From: Candidatus Poseidoniaceae archaeon
GTDB lineage: Archaea; Thermoplasmatota; Poseidoniia; Poseidoniales; Poseidoniaceae
DNA length: 64,000 bases
Assembly (NCBI GenBank): GCA_949372875.1
Contig: CASIAW010000001.1
Location: 372,001-436,000, forward strand
Direction: 5' to 3'
Both the position numbers and the translations under genes were made by a program. Of the stretch, positions 18,550 to 26,815 are shown in pieces (the first letter of the stretch is position 1; every line of letters begins with the position of its first letter). The notes under the pieces were generated by a model. The model was not told where the DNA came from and made no database searches. It saw only the letters and a list, made by a program, of their open reading frames with translations.

Positions 18550-20579
18550 TGAATGCTCGCAGAGAGAACTTAGCCCTCGCTCTTGAGTTGGCAAAGCAAA
18601 GACTGAAAGAGTCGGGTTCTGCAATACAGAGAACTCAGCAGTCTTCAAGTGATGAAAAGCCACTTCCAAAATCAAAAATGAATCGTTTACTTGGCAAAGA
18701 TATCCAAGACCAGCGCCCAAGAACCCTACTTCAGAGAACTGGTGTTGTTCAACGCCCTACATTCGATTTGGTAGCAGATAAGGTGTTGGGCAAAGAAAGC
18801 AAACGAAGAAAACCAAGTTTGGATTTGAATTCAAATGGCGACTCGCTCTCGGACATAGCTGCACGACGAATTCGTTCATTGCGTGAACGCACCTATGAGC
18901 AAATTGAACAAACGAACGATGAGGACGAAGACGGTTTTTTGGGAATGGAAGACGATGGAAGGCCTGTATGGGAGCGTATTCTTGATGAACAACGTGGACG
19001 GGTAAGTCAACCGTTAGCTCCTGAATTCGCTCCCGTAGACTCCACATCTCCCTATCATCATGAGGTCATTCTACCAAATGAAGGGAATTGGCCGCTAAGA
19101 CTACGTCCAGAGATACGATTAAGTTTCAAACAATGGTTCACGACAGAAGAAAATTACCGTGCGACACAAGCTGCAGAAGCAATTGTTGATTCACCTGGTG
19201 GACCACTGAATCCAATGCTGTTTATTGGTCCATCTGAGACGGGACGTTCACACCTTCTTCATGCGGTTGCGCAAGCAGTTCTCAGACGCCAAGAAGGAAC
19301 TGTTCACTTACTTTCAGCAGCCGACTTTTCTGGAATGAATCATTTACCTGAAGGGTGGCAAGACACTTTGGTTAATGCACGCTTATTGGCAATTGATGAC
19401 ATTCATGAATGTGCAGACAATGCAGACCTCGCTCACGAACTTGGAACAATGCTTGATTACGCCCTCAACATGGGTGTTCATGTTTTGCTCACATCAAACT
19501 CACATCCGGAAATATGGCCGACATCACGGCTATGGGAATTAACACGACACGCTGCATCTGTGAACATGGAGCCTCCAAAACAAGCAAGTATGATCCTCTA
19601 CGCACGTAGTTTAGCACAAAAAAGGAGTTTTCTGTTTAATGACGGGCAATTAGCGAGTATTGTATTACAGGGAGAAATTGGTTGGAGGGCGACAAAAGCG
19701 AACTTCGATTTGGTTGCTCTCGCTTTGCAATCGGGTGAAGAAATACTCGACAGTGAAGATGTCACATCGATACTATCCAACCAGTCCCAAGATTATGCAA
19801 CAACCGACATTGCGGAACGTGAAAAGGTCGAAGACATCGCTAACAGATTGATTTCAACTGCAGTTGATACTGTTTACAGCGACACCGTACACGGAGGTAT
19901 CGAACTCTATTCCAAGCTGCCAGAAATTGGAGATGACAACTACCAACCCCCTGACATTGATGTTGAATCATTAAAAAATGAGTTGGATGAGCGTCATGCA
20001 GCACACCTCAAACAAGCATTAGAAGACACGGCACCAGCAGCAGCCTCAGTCCTCGCTCTGCATGAGCGTGAAGAACATCTCATCACCCGTAAGGGTCACA
20101 TTGAAGAGCGCGACTATGGGATTGCTGCAGACTTACTTACAGAGTTAGATGAAGCATTTGATTCACAAATTAATGCGTTTGAAAAAGACTTGCGTGAAAG
20201 TTCATTGCAACTTGCTAGCATTGAACACAAGTTGGTGAACCTTTACCAAAGAACCCCTGATGCTTCGATGGACGAACTGATTTCTATTGCTGATGAACTA
20301 CGTTCGATGGAGGCAAGCCTCACCGAGTTTGACCCTGAGCGTGAGCCCTGGCCAGAATTGGAGGCAGACATAACACCCAAGAAGGGACGAAGAAAGGTCG
20401 GTCGTCGTAAATCAAATCCGAACAAAGTATTGGAAAGTCATGAACCTGAAGGTGAATGGAATATCGATGATCAAAGTGTCGATATGTTGGACTTACTCGA
20501 ATCGGAAAAGGTGAGTCGTACGATTAAATTGGGCCGAATGAATCAGATTCCAACGCTTGTCACGGGTGAAGAAGAATGA
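18549..20579 (+). CDS. DnaA-like AAA+ protein with degenerate Walker A
   Basis: 676 residues. The core (about 190-400) follows the DnaA/Hda pattern: FKQWFTTEENYRATQAAEAI, then LNPMLFIGPSETGRSHLLHA at 220-239, which parallels the DnaA YNPLF...GKTHLLHA block; Walker B LLAIDDIH at 279-286; and a sensor 1 strand VLLTSN at 312-317. The Walker A Lys is replaced by Arg233, so ATP binding or hydrolysis may be altered. The N-terminal ~190 residues are basic and disordered. After the AAA+ lid come long coiled-coil segments (about 480-610) and a basic then acidic tail. No DnaA domain IV DNA-binding helix motif is seen. The ATG at 18549 has GGAGGGTG before it and overlaps the DUF835 stop. It could be a DnaA paralogue used as a scaffold, not an initiator. 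Confidence 0.6.
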   Translation: MNARRENLALALELAKQRLKESGSAIQRTQQSSSDEKPLPKSKMNRLLGKDIQDQRPRTLLQRTGVVQRPTFDLVADKVLGKESKRRKPSLDLNSNGDSLSDIAARRIRSLRERTYEQIEQTNDEDEDGFLGMEDDGRPVWERILDEQRGRVSQPLAPEFAPVDSTSPYHHEVILPNEGNWPLRLRPEIRLSFKQWFTTEENYRATQAAEAIVDSPGGPLNPMLFIGPSETGRSHLLHAVAQAVLRRQEGTVHLLSAADFSGMNHLPEGWQDTLVNARLLAIDDIHECADNADLAHELGTMLDYALNMGVHVLLTSNSHPEIWPTSRLWELTRHAASVNMEPPKQASMILYARSLAQKRSFLFNDGQLASIVLQGEIGWRATKANFDLVALALQSGEEILDSEDVTSILSNQSQDYATTDIAEREKVEDIANRLISTAVDTVYSDTVHGGIELYSKLPEIGDDNYQPPDIDVESLKNELDERHAAHLKQALEDTAPAAASVLALHEREEHLITRKGHIEERDYGIAADLLTELDEAFDSQINAFEKDLRESSLQLASIEHKLVNLYQRTPDASMDELISIADELRSMEASLTEFDPEREPWPELEADITPKKGRRKVGRRKSNPNKVLESHEPEGEWNIDDQSVDMLDLLESEKVSRTIKLGRMNQIPTLVTGEEE

Positions 20580-21034
20580 GAGCGCCATGGTGGATGAAGG
20601 GCGTTGGCTTTTCGTGCCAAGAAAATTGTGGAAGATGTTGTGACGAACCAGGGGGAATTGTCTACCTCTCGGTCAATGATGCAGAGAGGATTGCGCAATG
20701 GCATGATATGAGTGTCGAGGATTGGCTTGAGCGTGATTGTCGCCAAACGCTCGACGGACGATATATTTTGAACAGCCGACCGGTTGATGATGTCTGTATT
20801 TATCTTGACCAGAACAAACAATGCTCAATCTATTCTGTTCGGCCTCAACAATGTGCTGCATTCCCATGGTGGAGTGAGAATTTAGCAACTGAACGGGCTT
20901 GGAACAAAGTAAAAGACGAGTGCCCCGGACTCACTGCCGATGATGCAATCCTCATTGATGGAGAAACGATTCGAATCCAAGTTTTTGCTGACCGTCAATC
21001 TACCAAAGGGTTCCGTTCTTGGCCTCCTTCGTAA
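20576..21034 (+). CDS. YkgJ-family cysteine cluster protein
   Basis: 152-residue protein with the CxxxCxxCC cluster at Cys14, Cys18, Cys21 and Cys22 and later Cys residues in DDVCIYLDQNKQCSIYSVRP followed by QQCAAFP, the full YkgJ (UPF0153) pattern. The family is thought to bind zinc or an Fe-S cluster; substrates are unknown. Its ATG overlaps the stop of the DnaA-like gene (ATGA), so it is the third gene of that operon. A methionine at residue 7 is a possible alternative start. The motif identification is secure, the function is not. Confidence 0.8.
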   Translation: MRAPWWMKGVGFSCQENCGRCCDEPGGIVYLSVNDAERIAQWHDMSVEDWLERDCRQTLDGRYILNSRPVDDVCIYLDQNKQCSIYSVRPQQCAAFPWWSENLATERAWNKVKDECPGLTADDAILIDGETIRIQVFADRQSTKGFRSWPPS

Positions 21035-21045
21035 CCAAAAAATGC

Positions 21046-21072
21046 CGTAAAATTTGTCGTAAAAAACAAATT
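21046..21072 (+). promoter_or_regulatory. AT-rich inverted and direct repeats upstream of citrate synthase
   Basis: Seven-base arms AATTTGT (21051-21057) and ACAAATT (21066-21072) form an inverted repeat with an eight-base loop. Two CGTAAAA copies (21046-21052 and 21058-21064) lie 12 bases apart and interleave with it. It is 17 bases after the YkgJ stop and 78 bases before the preferred citrate synthase start. It may be an operator for the citrate synthase gene or a terminator for the operon before it; the sequence alone does not decide. Confidence 0.35.
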
Positions 21073-21149
21073 ATCGTTCTGTCTTGAGTGATTATAGAAG
21101 AGCCGTCTTTATACGAAAGAGGTATGTGGAGGAAATCGACGGGGATACG

Positions 21150-22316
21150 ATGACAAAGAACGAGGTGCTTTTGGAAGTTACAGAAAAGCATCTGAACACG
21201 GGTCTCCGGGGCGTTCCTGTCGGGACATGTCGCACCTCTTTTGTCACACCTTCGGAGGGTGTGCATTACTGCGGTTATCCGATTGCTGAATTAGCATCTT
21301 TTGAACCTGAAGACATCGTTTATTTACTCTTCAACAAAGAACTACCAAATGCTGAACAATCCGCAATGATTCGACAAGACCTTGCTGCTCGTGCATCTGT
21401 TCCGGGCGATTTAGAACCAGTTCTCAAAGCCCTTCCGAAATTCGGACACCCAATGGACTGGATGAGTGTTGGAATCCACACACTTGGAATGATGGAAACT
21501 ACTGGAAATTGGAATGAAGATGCTCTCAACCTTATTGCAAGGATGCCACGTTTGATGGGACTTATTTTTAGAATACGTGAGGGAAGGGAAGAGAATATCC
21601 CCGCCGATGATACTTCGCTCTCAATGGTAGACCGATTTATCAAAACCCTCGACTTAGAAGATGCAGACAGTGAAAAAATGAAGAGCGTCATATCCACCTA
21701 CCTCGTTCTTCACATGGACCACGGAGGCGGTAACCTCTCCACCTTCACTGGCAAAGCGATTGCATCGAGTAAAGCTACGGTCTATTCAGCAATGGCTGGA
21801 GCAATGAATGCATTGTCAGGACCACTGCATGGACGCGCAAATCAATCTTGCTTGGAATTCGTATTGAAAGTCGGCACCAGCGACCCTGCAGAAGTCGAAG
21901 CCTTTGTTCGTGCAGAATTAGCAGCGAATCGTCCAATTTTTGGATTTGGCCATGCTGTGCTACGTTCTGAAGACCCTCGAGCAACCGTTCAATTCGAGTT
22001 GGGTTCCAAAATCTGTCCAGAAGATGAAAACTTCAAGATTGTTACAACCCTTCGCGAAGTCGCTCCCCGTGTCTTAGCAGAGAATCCAAAAATCAGTAAT
22101 CCAAATGCGAATGTGGACATTGCAAGTGGCGCACTGCTCTTCCATGCTGGATTGACTGACCCTACCTATTACACCACCTTCTTTGGATGGGCACGTGTAG
22201 CAGGAATTGGTGCACAAATTGTCGATGAAAGGACTGTGTTCCGTGGTGGAAAAGGAATTCCAATTTACCGGCCGAAATACATGGCTGAAGCTCAAACATT
22301 ACGGCATGTTGAATGA
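21150..22316 (+). CDS. gltA: Citrate synthase
   Basis: Condenses oxaloacetate with acetyl-CoA at the entry to the TCA cycle, in the cytoplasm. Family evidence: FTPSEG...YCGYPIAELASFEPE near the N-terminus, LHMDHGGGNLSTFTGK with the first active-site His, GPLHGRANQ with the second, GFGHAVLRSEDPRA with the Arg/His CoA and citrate contacts, and NPNANVDIASGALL with the catalytic Asp. From the chosen ATG it has 388 residues, a normal archaeal/bacterial short citrate synthase. A TTG at 21084 would extend it by 22 residues with a poor N-terminus, so 21150 is preferred. The convergent phosphodiesterase gene ends two bases after its stop. Confidence 0.93.
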   Translation: MTKNEVLLEVTEKHLNTGLRGVPVGTCRTSFVTPSEGVHYCGYPIAELASFEPEDIVYLLFNKELPNAEQSAMIRQDLAARASVPGDLEPVLKALPKFGHPMDWMSVGIHTLGMMETTGNWNEDALNLIARMPRLMGLIFRIREGREENIPADDTSLSMVDRFIKTLDLEDADSEKMKSVISTYLVLHMDHGGGNLSTFTGKAIASSKATVYSAMAGAMNALSGPLHGRANQSCLEFVLKVGTSDPAEVEAFVRAELAANRPIFGFGHAVLRSEDPRATVQFELGSKICPEDENFKIVTTLREVAPRVLAENPKISNPNANVDIASGALLFHAGLTDPTYYTTFFGWARVAGIGAQIVDERTVFRGGKGIPIYRPKYMAEAQTLRHVE

Positions 22317-22318
22317 GC

Positions 22319-23467
22319 TCATTCAAGAACTGGGCGTGAAGTTTTTCCGGAACCTCGATGGCCAATCAACCGAATTGATTCCCAAGGCGGAGATGCTGCA
22401 GTAGACTTTTCTCGAATAGAGGAGACTGATTGTTCCCACTTCCATTTCTTGCGCCACATCCCAATCAATTCTGTTCTACGTGAAGCGTCGCATTCCGACC
22501 AAGGAGTAGTTTCGGACTGAAGTTCGCGAAGAACCGCCTCATGGTTTTCTTCTGTTGCTTGGTTCAAAGTGTGTTGTTGTGCTGCATCAAGAGGGCGAGT
22601 CGCTGGCTGAGTCCAACGGGCATGACCTGATGGTAACCAGGTCCTGTTCGGATCTGAGCAATCGGTTAACCCTGTTAACCCAGCGGAGAGTAAATCATGT
22701 TCAACATCAAGACTCGTAGGCCATACATAGATTGGGAAACCACGTTGCTGAGCACTCAATCGTTTCGCTTTGGCTCCATGTAAGCCACCAGCATAACCCA
22801 GAGGGATGTGACTTCTTGGTGGCAGAAAGTATTCTATTGCGCAAGGTGACATTGAAGCACCAGAGCGACGATGAGTTCGTATCAAGCGAGCAATAGAAGT
22901 GGTGAAAAATTCAGCACTCGCTCGCAGTCTTTTGGTATAGTGATTCCCGAAAGGTGGGACATATGGGACTAATTCAGCCCAAGGTCGTTCACTCTTTGCA
23001 GATTGAATTGAAGATTTCATGCCTCTGTGAAATGAATAATACACAGTGTTCCCTGATGGTACCTCAAATTCTTTCAACAGAGATTCTGTCTTCCTCATCA
23101 TTGACGCTACATGAGCAGTGTGTTTCTTTTTCCCAAAGAAACCGCCTCCATGCAAAGCACGTGGGTGCGGGCGCTTGAATTCAATACAACCCATCTTGCC
23201 CTTATTTGCCCATTCCGAATGAATGGCAGAATCTTCCAGCATTTCACGAAATGAAACAAAGCCAAGTGAGGTTAATTCCTCCAGCGTATGGTTTTCTGTC
23301 CATGAAAAGGAGTGTGGCATCTTGTGTTCAGGCACGGATATTGTGGAATCGTGATGAATGATAAGCTCTTCATCTTGCGTCAACCGAACATCGAATTCAA
23401 TGCCGTCATTATGTTGAATTGCATGGCGTAAACTCTCGAGGGTATTCTCTGGTGCCTGTTGCCACAT
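22319..23467 (-). CDS. Glycerophosphodiester phosphodiesterase-like protein with HRG motif at C-terminus
   Basis: Members hydrolyse glycerophosphodiesters to glycerol-3-phosphate and an alcohol on a TIM barrel. The N-terminus begins APENTLESLRHAIQHNDGIE, the part that normally follows strand 1, then EFDVRLTQD (Glu24, Asp26), HHD (His38-39) and IEFKRP (Glu96, Lys98). The barrel's last strand is at GLTGLTDCSD. The first-strand motif with the catalytic His-Arg, normally at the very start, is missing there. It appears instead at residues 366-382 as IRLIGHRGSGK, ending at VLE and a stop. An in-frame TAG sits directly before the ATG, so no N-terminal HRG was overlooked. Between barrel end and HRG lies a ~85-residue helical linker. 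All key residues are present in permuted order, so it may be active. Two-base gap to the citrate synthase stop. Confidence 0.75.
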   Translation of the reverse strand: MWQQAPENTLESLRHAIQHNDGIEFDVRLTQDEELIIHHDSTISVPEHKMPHSFSWTENHTLEELTSLGFVSFREMLEDSAIHSEWANKGKMGCIEFKRPHPRALHGGGFFGKKKHTAHVASMMRKTESLLKEFEVPSGNTVYYSFHRGMKSSIQSAKSERPWAELVPYVPPFGNHYTKRLRASAEFFTTSIARLIRTHRRSGASMSPCAIEYFLPPRSHIPLGYAGGLHGAKAKRLSAQQRGFPIYVWPTSLDVEHDLLSAGLTGLTDCSDPNRTWLPSGHARWTQPATRPLDAAQQHTLNQATEENHEAVLRELQSETTPWSECDASRRTELIGMWRKKWKWEQSVSSIREKSTAASPPWESIRLIGHRGSGKTSRPVLE

Positions 23468-23582
23468 CTACGCCACCAAACGAGCCTATGGAGGGGTCCC
23501 TTCTAAGCACTGCCGTTTAGAGCATGGGATTTCACTTGATAGAACAGAAGTAGCCTCACACTGGTTTCTGAATCATACTGCC

Positions 23583-23590
23583 TTATATGG
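23583..23590 (+). promoter_or_regulatory. TATA-like box of PAP2 gene
   Basis: TTATATGG lies 22-29 bases before the ATG at 23612. With the usual archaeal TATA-to-start distance, transcription would begin at or next to the ATG, giving a leaderless mRNA. No ribosome-binding sequence is seen before that ATG, which agrees. Confidence 0.4.
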
Positions 23591-23611
23591 ACATTCTTTA
23601 CGCCTTCAATT

Positions 23612-25045
23612 ATGGACCCATACCAAATCATGATGGGCCTCATCTTACTTCTAACTCCCTTCATATGCTGGTTTTTTACCTTCCACAACCCCTCAATGCG
23701 GACACCTTTCAAAAAATGGTTACAAGTTATTCACAACCAGCGGTATTATCTCCACGCAATGGGATACATTGTCATCATCAGGTGGAAATCACTTACCGAT
23801 AAATTGAATGAACCAATCAAACTTAAAACCGGTCATTGGACTGAAATGGTTTACTCCCTCGAGGGTAACTTTACGCTGCATGTTCAAGAGTTCTTCCTCA
23901 ATGATTCGCTCACGGCTTTCCTCAACTTCCACTACTTGTTCATTTATCTGTTCTTAATTTATGTCACGACAGTATATTTCGCTTACACTGGTGACCGTGA
24001 CATGACTGACAAAGTGACAATGAATTATTTACTCATTTATGCACTTGCTGTACCGTACTACCTTTTCTTCAATGTCGAAGTCACTTCTTCCTGGATTCCT
24101 GGGATGGAATCATTGCTTTACCATGAAGGATGGTATAGCGTCTTCTATGCGACACATGACCCATTGGATAACGCTGTTCCATCTCTCCATGTTGCCATCC
24201 CATTTGGAATTCTTTTGTTGAATTATTTGCATGTAAAAGAAAAAGGAGGTACCATGAAAGAATGGCGGCATTATCGCTATCACATCTTCATTCTCCTCAA
24301 CACTATCCTGTTCATATTCACCATTCTGTATCTCGGTATTCACTGGTTCATTGACATTCCATTGGGAATGATTATTGGGGGCATTGGGGCACTGTTCATC
24401 CACCACCTTCAACCACGATTACGCAACGATCATGGCAGTTTTTTCAAAGGCTTTACAACCAAGAAAATTCGTCAACACTTACTGGTTGAAGGAATTATTA
24501 CGTTGCTTTTGTTGACGACTATTCTTATGGCAGTACAAGTTCAAACGGAAACAGTTGACGAACGAGTTTCTTTCCAACTCGGGCCAGATGACTCACGATT
24601 TGAAATCATCCAAAAGTTTGACCCGGGCAAACAAGTACATTCGAACGTAACGAACCTTCATGATTCAATAACGATGGAAATCGTTGTAATTATGGTTGAT
24701 TTGGCCCCACCTATTATGGAGAATGGTTCGATTGATTGGAACATTGCTCGTGAACTTGGAGAGGTCTATACCGTTGAACCAGAGTCAACCATTCAACTGG
24801 TGATAGACTCTCCCATGGTATTCCATTACATCATGATGCACAACCCGAGTTCTGCTGATACTGGTGATGTAATTCAGGTGCGAATCTTGAATGATTATCA
24901 TGAAGACCTGATGGGTCAAGCAATATTCCTCTCTCTTGCTTCACTTTGGATGACTGGTTTTGTCATTAATCGAATACGACGGTTGAAAAAATATAACCGG
25001 AATTTCTACGACTCAACACCATCTCATCTTTGGGAACAAGAATGA
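23612..25045 (+). CDS. PAP2-superfamily membrane phosphatase/phosphotransferase
   Basis: 477-residue membrane protein with an N-terminal helix, five or six helices to about residue 270, and a C-terminal extracellular domain (~305-445) followed by a last helix. The phosphatase signature is present: NAVPSLHVAIPFGILL (second motif with catalytic His) and LGIHWFIDIPLGMIIGG (third motif with His and Asp). The layout resembles the AUR1/inositol phosphoceramide synthase-like branch of PAP2 rather than soluble acid phosphatases. Substrate is probably a lipid-linked phosphate on the outer side. The extra domain (with DDSRFEIIQKFDPGKQV) is not recognised. It is followed 21 bases later by tatC. Confidence 0.8.
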   Translation: MDPYQIMMGLILLLTPFICWFFTFHNPSMRTPFKKWLQVIHNQRYYLHAMGYIVIIRWKSLTDKLNEPIKLKTGHWTEMVYSLEGNFTLHVQEFFLNDSLTAFLNFHYLFIYLFLIYVTTVYFAYTGDRDMTDKVTMNYLLIYALAVPYYLFFNVEVTSSWIPGMESLLYHEGWYSVFYATHDPLDNAVPSLHVAIPFGILLLNYLHVKEKGGTMKEWRHYRYHIFILLNTILFIFTILYLGIHWFIDIPLGMIIGGIGALFIHHLQPRLRNDHGSFFKGFTTKKIRQHLLVEGIITLLLLTTILMAVQVQTETVDERVSFQLGPDDSRFEIIQKFDPGKQVHSNVTNLHDSITMEIVVIMVDLAPPIMENGSIDWNIARELGEVYTVEPESTIQLVIDSPMVFHYIMMHNPSSADTGDVIQVRILNDYHEDLMGQAIFLSLASLWMTGFVINRIRRLKKYNRNFYDSTPSHLWEQE

Positions 25046-25066
25046 CGTGGGTGAGGAGTGTGTGTT

Positions 25067-25903
25067 ATGAGGGTCAGCCCTCTGCATACATCAATGGCCG
25101 AAGCAGAAAGGTTGGTCAATGCTGTTGACGAACTGTTTGATTCTCCTGGTGGCGAAATCATCGCTGCCTTTCGGACATACCTGCGAAATCGAGTAAAGAT
25201 GTTAGCAGTTGTATTTGTAATAGGATTCATGGCTACGTTCCCATTAACCAAGAATTTCATATCCTGGCTCATTGATCCGAACCGATTGCCAGAGAATGTC
25301 GACATTATCGTCATCACTCCAGTTGAATTCATTTTGCTGCAGGTGAGGCTTGCAGCACATGTTGGGTTGATCTGTATGGTCATTGTTTTCTTGGCTGAAG
25401 GTAGTTGGAGAGCGAGTAAGAGTATGGCTGTACGCCAGAGACTTCGGGAATTGAAAGTACAATCTCCTCGGCCGAACAGAACGCTCATTGTAACGCTGTT
25501 CTTTGCAGTTCTAATGGCAACCTGTGGGGTCTATTATGCATGGAATTGGCTCATTCCAATGCTTCTCGAGTATTTGACGACCGATGCACAATCTGCTGGA
25601 CTATCGACTGAATGGAGGCTGACGAGTTATACTGGATTCATTGCTAATCTAGCGGTTGCATCAGCCATTGGATTCCAAGCACCTTTGGCTACATTACTTA
25701 TTCTTCGGACCGAAATTGTGTCAAGAGCAACAGTTCGCTCATACCGCCGACACATTTGGTTCTGTGCGTTTTTGTTGGGAGCATTTCTCTCTCCACCAGA
25801 CCCGCTTTCATTGTTTTTGGTAGCAATGCCCGTGATTTTGCTTTTTGAAATTGCACTCATTCTTGATTCATTCACACGTCAAGAGACGCCAATGAATCCT
25901 TGA
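25067..25903 (+). CDS. tatC: Twin-arginine translocase subunit TatC
   Basis: Core receptor of the Tat pathway, which exports folded proteins across the membrane. About six membrane helices are visible. Conserved TatC features: TPVEFILLQVRLA after the first extracellular loop (the family TPxE motif), GVYYAWNWLIPMLLEYL, the Tyr-rich YTGFIANLAVASAIGFQAPL segment, and GAFLSPPDPLSLFLVAMP, where PPDP matches the family PpDp motif. The chosen ATG follows GGTGAGGAG by nine bases; a GTG at 25058 is an alternative. No TatA/TatE gene is seen in the window. The last 32 bases overlap the 3' end of the convergent PHP gene. Confidence 0.88.
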   Translation: MRVSPLHTSMAEAERLVNAVDELFDSPGGEIIAAFRTYLRNRVKMLAVVFVIGFMATFPLTKNFISWLIDPNRLPENVDIIVITPVEFILLQVRLAAHVGLICMVIVFLAEGSWRASKSMAVRQRLRELKVQSPRPNRTLIVTLFFAVLMATCGVYYAWNWLIPMLLEYLTTDAQSAGLSTEWRLTSYTGFIANLAVASAIGFQAPLATLLILRTEIVSRATVRSYRRHIWFCAFLLGAFLSPPDPLSLFLVAMPVILLFEIALILDSFTRQETPMNP

Positions 25904-26771
25904 ACTGCAAAGGAAGCGTGGCAGTGGGTACCGCCATTCGGCCTGGGCTTTGATTATACATCATTCCATGAAAGTCTGAACCGCATGTTACTTGGAGACC
26001 GGCATCTTTGGCGGCAGACCATAATTGATAGCGATATATGTCTGGATGACTCCGATGAAAACATTCGATTGCATCAACTCCTGAATCACGGCAAAAGCGT
26101 ACGAGATCATCCGTATCGATACAGTAGTACAACGGGTGTGCGAGTGAAGTGATGCCGCCCGCAGCATGAACCGCCTCACATGCTTCGACAATACTGGGTT
26201 TTGTCCGAGTAATGTGGACGGGCTTACCATCTCCAATCCATTTGTCAAATGCTTCTTGACGCGTATCAACATAACCTAATTTCATCATTTCATCTGCTAA
26301 GTGAGGACGTCCTACAGAATCTCCTGCCCGAGCGAGTACGGCGTCAATATCAATGGGCATGCCAAGCTCACCCAATTTCTCAACCATTGAAATCATTCTC
26401 GGAATTCTTCCATCACCGAGAGGTGCTAGCCAATCTTTGAAATGCTTATGTTGCTCACTTTGAAAGTCAATGCTTGGAAAGTATGCTAACAAATGCCATG
26501 AATCTGATGCACGCTCTCTTTGGTGAAGTTCCATGATGCTTTGATTTGCTTCAAGACCTGGCATGCATGTTAGTTCAACACCAGGGATGAACACGATGTC
26601 CTGTGCTTCAGCAGCCGTCTTGGCGGATTGCCACCCGGAGATTGTGTCATGGTCCGTCAGAGACCAAAACTGAACATTCGAATCCGACATCATCTTCGCA
26701 ACCTCTTCGACAGAGTGTTGCCCGTCACTGTTTGTAGAGTGGCTGTGAAGGTCGAACAGTTCAGTCCACAT
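25872..26771 (-). CDS. PHP-domain phosphoesterase
   Basis: 299-residue soluble enzyme of the polymerase-and-histidinol-phosphatase fold. Metal motifs in order: DLHSHSTNSDG, TDHDT, GVELTCM, GRPHLADE, LAHPLYYC and GSDFHGM; all expected His/Asp/Glu ligands are present. The layout, with an insertion between GVELT and GRPHL, resembles the TrpH/RNase AM group, which hydrolyses nucleoside 3',5'-bisphosphates or short RNA 5' ends. The exact substrate is not shown by sequence. The start ATG at 26771 gives a family-typical N-terminus with the first metal motif at residue 8. Confidence 0.88.
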   Translation of the reverse strand: MWTELFDLHSHSTNSDGQHSVEEVAKMMSDSNVQFWSLTDHDTISGWQSAKTAAEAQDIVFIPGVELTCMPGLEANQSIMELHQRERASDSWHLLAYFPSIDFQSEQHKHFKDWLAPLGDGRIPRMISMVEKLGELGMPIDIDAVLARAGDSVGRPHLADEMMKLGYVDTRQEAFDKWIGDGKPVHITRTKPSIVEACEAVHAAGGITSLAHPLYYCIDTDDLVRFCRDSGVDAIECFHRSHPDIYRYQLWSAAKDAGLQVTCGSDFHGMMYNQSPGRMAVPTATLPLQFKDSLASLDV

Positions 26772-26815
26772 GTGTTAGGCCAAGAGACCAACCTCTATTG
26801 AAGTATGGAAATCAA

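Noticed and set aside
22319-22372. Reading the C-terminal GHRGSGKT as a Walker A P-loop
   Set aside because: It matches GxxGxGKT by chance form, but the protein ends ten residues later with no nucleotide-binding fold, and the rest of the protein is GDPD; the HRG reading explains it better.
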